The translations under genes and the position numbers were made by a program. From assembly GCA_946807835.1 (NCBI GenBank), contig OX327694.1:7204001-7268000 (forward strand): a DNA stretch of 64,000 nt, given 5' to 3'. The notes under the pieces were generated by a model, which had not been told where the DNA came from, did no database searches, and was given only the letters and a program-made list of their open reading frames with translations. This stretch comes from Ailanthus altissimus (Eukaryota; Streptophyta; Magnoliopsida; Sapindales; Simaroubaceae). Shown piece by piece: positions 60,490 to 64,000 of this stretch (position 1 is the first letter of the stretch; every line of letters begins with the position of its first letter).

Positions 60490-60689
60490 GGTACGATGGG
60501 ATCGGAGAGAAGAGCACAAAAGAGACACTTCACCGGTCTAATATTCAAGTCTTTTCAGAGAAATACAAGGAGAAAGAGGAACAAATTACTGCCCAAGATC
60601 AAATAAAGAAGATGTGGAAGCCGAAAAAAATGAAGCCTAACAAGTTCACATATAAAAATGCTTCTACCATTGACTTTGATCCTCTATAA
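58781..60689 (+). pseudogene. Athila-like gag, degraded
   Basis: Starts MEGNNNHINNF. The conserved gag block is clear: NDPNMHIINFLEIYDTFKYNGVSDDAIRLRLFPFSLRDRAKIWL, then KFLAKFFPPPMTAKMRNDI, SLYEA, ERFKDILKKCPHHGVPKWLLVQTFYNGL and DEAYELLEEMASNSYQW. It is broken by several stops (for example after LKE, KEAV, SIST and YEA), most fitting a lost Trp or Gln codon. Further on, LRSGKIL and NKVQPYRLLIHFLQRLQ correspond to the gag-protease linker. The rest (60342-60689) is a Lys- and Glu-rich frame with a GAA repeat and no protease or RT. The next landmark is the 3' non-coding region. Confidence 0.82.
60402..60487 (+). repeat. 30-bp tandem duplication and (GAA)n run
   Basis: GCGTTAAGGCATAGAAAGAG-type unit twice (from 60406 and 60436), followed by about nine GAA units. 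It encodes a lysine stretch in the gag-downstream frame. Confidence 0.85.
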
Positions 60690-61054
60690 GAGTAGAAAAA
60701 GCTCTGCCAAGCTAACGGCATTAAATCAAGCGCTTATTGGGAGGCAACCCAAGCAAAATTTTATTTTTATTAGCTTTTTTTCAGTTTTAGTTATGTTAGT
60801 TTCTTTTCTTTGTAGGAAAAAATCAATAATTCAAGCATTCAATAAAGCAACATGAGCAAGTGCAAGCGTTGAAAGTAAAGAGAACAACATTCACATTCAT
60901 CAGAATACAATGCTGCATTGCTTCAACTTCAGTTACCAAGGGAGTTTCTCTTACCTTTAAATTTATTTTTAAATATTGAGGATAATGTCTAATTTAAGTT
61001 TGGTAGTGGAAAACACATAACCTGTGTTTATTTTTATTGCATGATTTGTGTGGC

Positions 61055-62404
61055 TGACACGTCCAGAATATAGGAGTTTATTCCCAAGTGCAAGATTGTC
61101 GAAGTAATAAATAACCCGGTGAGAATGGGGTCGATCCATAGAGAATTAGAATTAAAATTATAAATTATAAACACTTTTAAGACAATTAATGCAGTATAAG
61201 ATGTTTGCAAATATTAAATCAATTAACCAATTCAAATAAAAGTTAAGGTTATGGGGATCCACTCTTGGCATAAAAGTAAAAATATAGTTAACTCTGTTTA
61301 TAACTCAATAGGAATCCTCATACAAAAGAGGTTCCAACCGGATAATATAACAATTAAAGTTCATTATCATTTATATATTGATTAGTATTTATTTCTTTCA
61401 ATTATTATACACCAAATCTTATAAATGGGTTCAAGTATATATTATGTCAATCTTTATATTTGTCTACAATAAATCAAGACTCTCACTTTACAAGAAAGGT
61501 TATATATATACCAAATCTTGTAAATGGTTTCAAGAATTTATTGTGCAAAGTATAAAGTTTGTCAATAATAAATTAAGAATCACCACTTTAGAAGAAATGA
61601 TATTAATTCTACAAATAAAATAAATACATCATATATAACTTTGCATAACGTAAAAATGAAGCGTTAAATTCATGAATAAGTGTTAAACATATTTTATTAC
61701 CTTGCCAAGAGCTTCACCCTTTCACCTTAGTATAAAGAAAATTATTTGACCATAATAAAACTAAAGAAAAAGAAAAGAAATGGAAGAAGAAATAACATGC
61801 CTTAATAGTAAACAAGAGAAATAATATTACAAAGAGATAATACAAAGGACAAATATTTTGAACTAAATTCTAACTTTCTAATTACATGCTTTAGACATAA
61901 ATAAGCCACTTATTTATAAAAAAAAATATGGATAAATCGAGACAAATTATGAAGGAACCACTTGGATGATAAAAGTCAAGAATGGTGGCAAAATAATTTG
62001 CATTAATTATAGATAAGTCTTTTATCTTTCCAAATTGAGTTGTCTCATACGTATTAGATACATATTGCTATAGTTACCAAATACTGATGACTGTTCAAAC
62101 TGGGCATGTACTACAAATCAGTTCTATACTAGACTATTTTCACCCTCTAAACACTAGAATTTTAAATACTTTATGAATACAATATGTTAGCCCATTGAGT
62201 GAGCTCTTCACAAGATCAATAATCACTCCAATTGGATCATTAGGTAGAAAGTTATGCCCATTTTACCGAACCTACCACGAAATAGTTAACAGATAATTAG
62301 GTACAATATTGTAAACATACTTAAGTTAAAAAAATTAAATACACTAATAATACAAAACAATGATATAAAACTTTTATTAAATGTGTAATTTCAAGTGTTC
62401 ATCA
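61055..62404 (-). repeat. 3' LTR of a minus-strand Ty3 element
   Basis: On the minus strand it starts TGATGAACACTTG and ends GGACGTGTCA, 1.35 kb. Its end region (TCTATGGATCGACCCCA ... TTGCACTTGGG) is related to the U5 of the Athila-like LTR at 57269-58626. The minus-strand purine tract GTTGAGGGGTG lies directly before it (62405-62415). Confidence 0.7.
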
Positions 62405-64000
62405 CACCCCTCAACTAGCTTATTGCTAGTCCCTAGCAATTCGAGCATAAATAAAAATTGAACACTACCTAAGTATTTCAAACAAAATGTCAGTTCAAGA
62501 TCACAATCGCTATAAAGGTTATTTCAATTATAACTTCTAAAATTTTGTGTGTGTGTGAATTATGCCAAAGCCTTCTTACCACAAACCACAACATATATAA
62601 CCTTGAAAATTGTTTTTCAAGTAAAAGTCTCAATTCCATATCTTCACAGGTGAATAACTTATTTAATGGCTTAGGATTTCACTCATAGAGTTGGAAAACA
62701 GATAATCGCTCAAGAAAAAGTTACATTTAGGGACAGATGGACAAACTAACATTGATTCAAAGATAGAAAAATTAATTATTTAGAGTTAAACCATTATTGA
62801 CACATGCTAACTTCAAGACTTTAATTATTTTATACGAATCTTACGAATACAAAATCTAGTGATAAGATTGCTTCCTAATGACTTTAGTCTTCTAAAATTG
62901 AATTAAGACTTTATTGAATTGAATTGACTTTTTTTCTCTCTTTTTATTTATTTTTTTTAAAGACATAAGAAATAATTACAAAATAAGAGTAATTTATCAC
63001 CATAATACTTTTCCAATTTTTTTTTCATCCTTCAGCTAAGCAACCAAATCATTCCTCATCCCAAATAATGTTATTCCAAACAAAAATTAAGCATTTCAAA
63101 AAATCAATGAAAGTTCGTAAGTTGTTATTTCAAACCTCTCCACTTACTCACAAAAGATATGTGAGTTTAGAAATGAATATGTATATTTAAACATGGAAAT
63201 TCTCTTGACTATATATATTGAATCATCCATCTTACCACAAAGCTTAGTATTGTTCTCAAGAAATAATTTCAGAAGTTATTCTTTAATAATATAGATAGAA
63301 AAAGTGATTTAAACTAAACAATTTTGAAATCATACATCGATAGCAAAGCAAATTTATTTACGCAAGAGTTATTAAAAACTTAAGCAACAAACATAAAATA
63401 CATTAAAAATAAATCAATTAGAATGTGTTTCAAAAGTTCAGTAATGTACTCTTTACTTTGCTATTCTAGAACTAGAATGCGTCTCAAGAATGCATAAATA
63501 AACATTTTATTCACATCATTCATGAATTTTTTTTTATAGAACAAAGTGATAATAACAATAAATTAAAATAATTAACACTAACATTATATATCAACTATCC
63601 TCCCCCTAACCAGATTGAGACATTGTCAATGTCAAAATATAGAAAAGGTAAAGTATAGAAGATATCACCTGAAACATCTTTTATTGGAAATTAAACCTAC
63701 AACAAAATAAAACAAGCCACACAAAATGTTTAAAAATACATAGAAGTAGATAGGCTACAGACGAAGCGTCAAATCTATCTTACGTTTTTTTTCACTGTTA
63801 TCAGTATACCAATCTATCTGATTCATTATTGGATCAGATAGAGGTATAAAAGCTTGTAGTTCATCGAGTAACTGATCAATAATTGAAGCAGAAATGAGGA
63901 TCTATAGTGCTGCAGATGATACGAATTGTTTCTCCACCGCATAGTTAAGAAAATATAACAACCCATTATAAAAACCATCAACATTTAACAAACCAGTGGG
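62405..64000 (-). mobile_element. 3' internal region of a Ty3 element, runs off the window
   Basis: On the minus strand, TGACAATGTCTCAATCTGGT and GGGGGAGG (63598-63635) form the signature seen downstream of pol in Tat/Athila-type elements, and CTAGGGACTAGCAATAAGC (about 62420) is another. The pol region would lie beyond 64000. A short less AT-rich segment at 63750-63960 might be the decayed end of a coding frame. Confidence 0.65.

Larger units (their letters stand above)
57269..61054 (+). mobile_element. Athila-like Ty3 element with gag but no pol
   Basis: 5' LTR (57269-58626), primer site, a degraded gag and then, with no protease, RT or integrase, the 3' non-coding landmarks of this lineage: GGGAGGCAACCCAAG (60739) and TTGAGGATAATGTCTAATTTAAGTTTGGTAGTGG (about 60976). 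The 3' LTR is not seen because another element starts at 61055. Confidence 0.75.

Noticed and set aside
1..64000. CRISPR array, bacterial operons, organelle DNA inserts
   Set aside because: No evenly spaced identical repeats with unique spacers, no bacterial gene order and no recognisable chloroplast or mitochondrial genes; the tRNA-Phe is of nuclear type.

Overview
The window is nuclear DNA from a flowering plant, most likely a woody eudicot. The evidence is intron-split genes with GT-AG borders, plant-specific families (a GCR2-type LanC-like protein, a beta-expansin, a plant tetraspanin, a plant O-methyltransferase), a plant tRNA-Phe, AT-rich spacers and many plant LTR retrotransposons. A Citrus-like genome would fit, but that is an inference from overall flavour; nothing here proves the species.

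Gene layout. Four protein genes look intact: a GCR2-like LanC-family gene (minus, 872-3028, six exons, 415 aa), a clathrin light chain (plus, 11164-12987, three exons, 383 aa), a beta-expansin (minus, 17009-18931, four exons, 266 aa) and a tetraspanin (minus, 40137-42716, five exons found, last exon not resolved). A tRNA-Phe(GAA) gene lies on the minus strand at 10337-10409. A broken 5'-truncated O-methyltransferase sits at 53219-54413. These are ordinary, independently transcribed genes; nothing suggests a cluster or shared pathway.

Repeat layout. 3.5-10.9 kb holds a SINE with a 17-bp target duplication, a complex duplicated AT-rich block, a degenerate tandem array and a CGGTT-rich inverted-repeat element. 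14.4-15.6 kb is a large foldback element with arms of about 600 bp. 19.8-29.3 kb is a four-deep nest: an old Tat-like Ty3 element, then a Mutator-like element with 9-bp target duplications, then an unclassified repeat, then a 2.8-kb solo LTR with a perfect 5-bp duplication. 30.0-35.7 kb is a complete but inactivated Ty3 chromovirus on the minus strand. 44.25-46.94 kb is a second solo LTR of the same family as the nested one, inverted. 47-50.5 kb holds degraded retroelement pieces. 55-64 kb is another nest: two copia remnants, an Athila-like element with gag but no pol, and the 3' end of a further Ty3 element running off the right edge.

I found no CRISPR array, organelle-derived insert, operon, defence locus or other clearly novel gene system. 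The most unusual signals are a localised burst of C-to-T and G-to-A differences in the outer U3 of one chromovirus LTR, the four-layer nest whose order can be read from target duplications, and the large GC-cored foldback. Boundaries given for old repeats are by eye and approximate.
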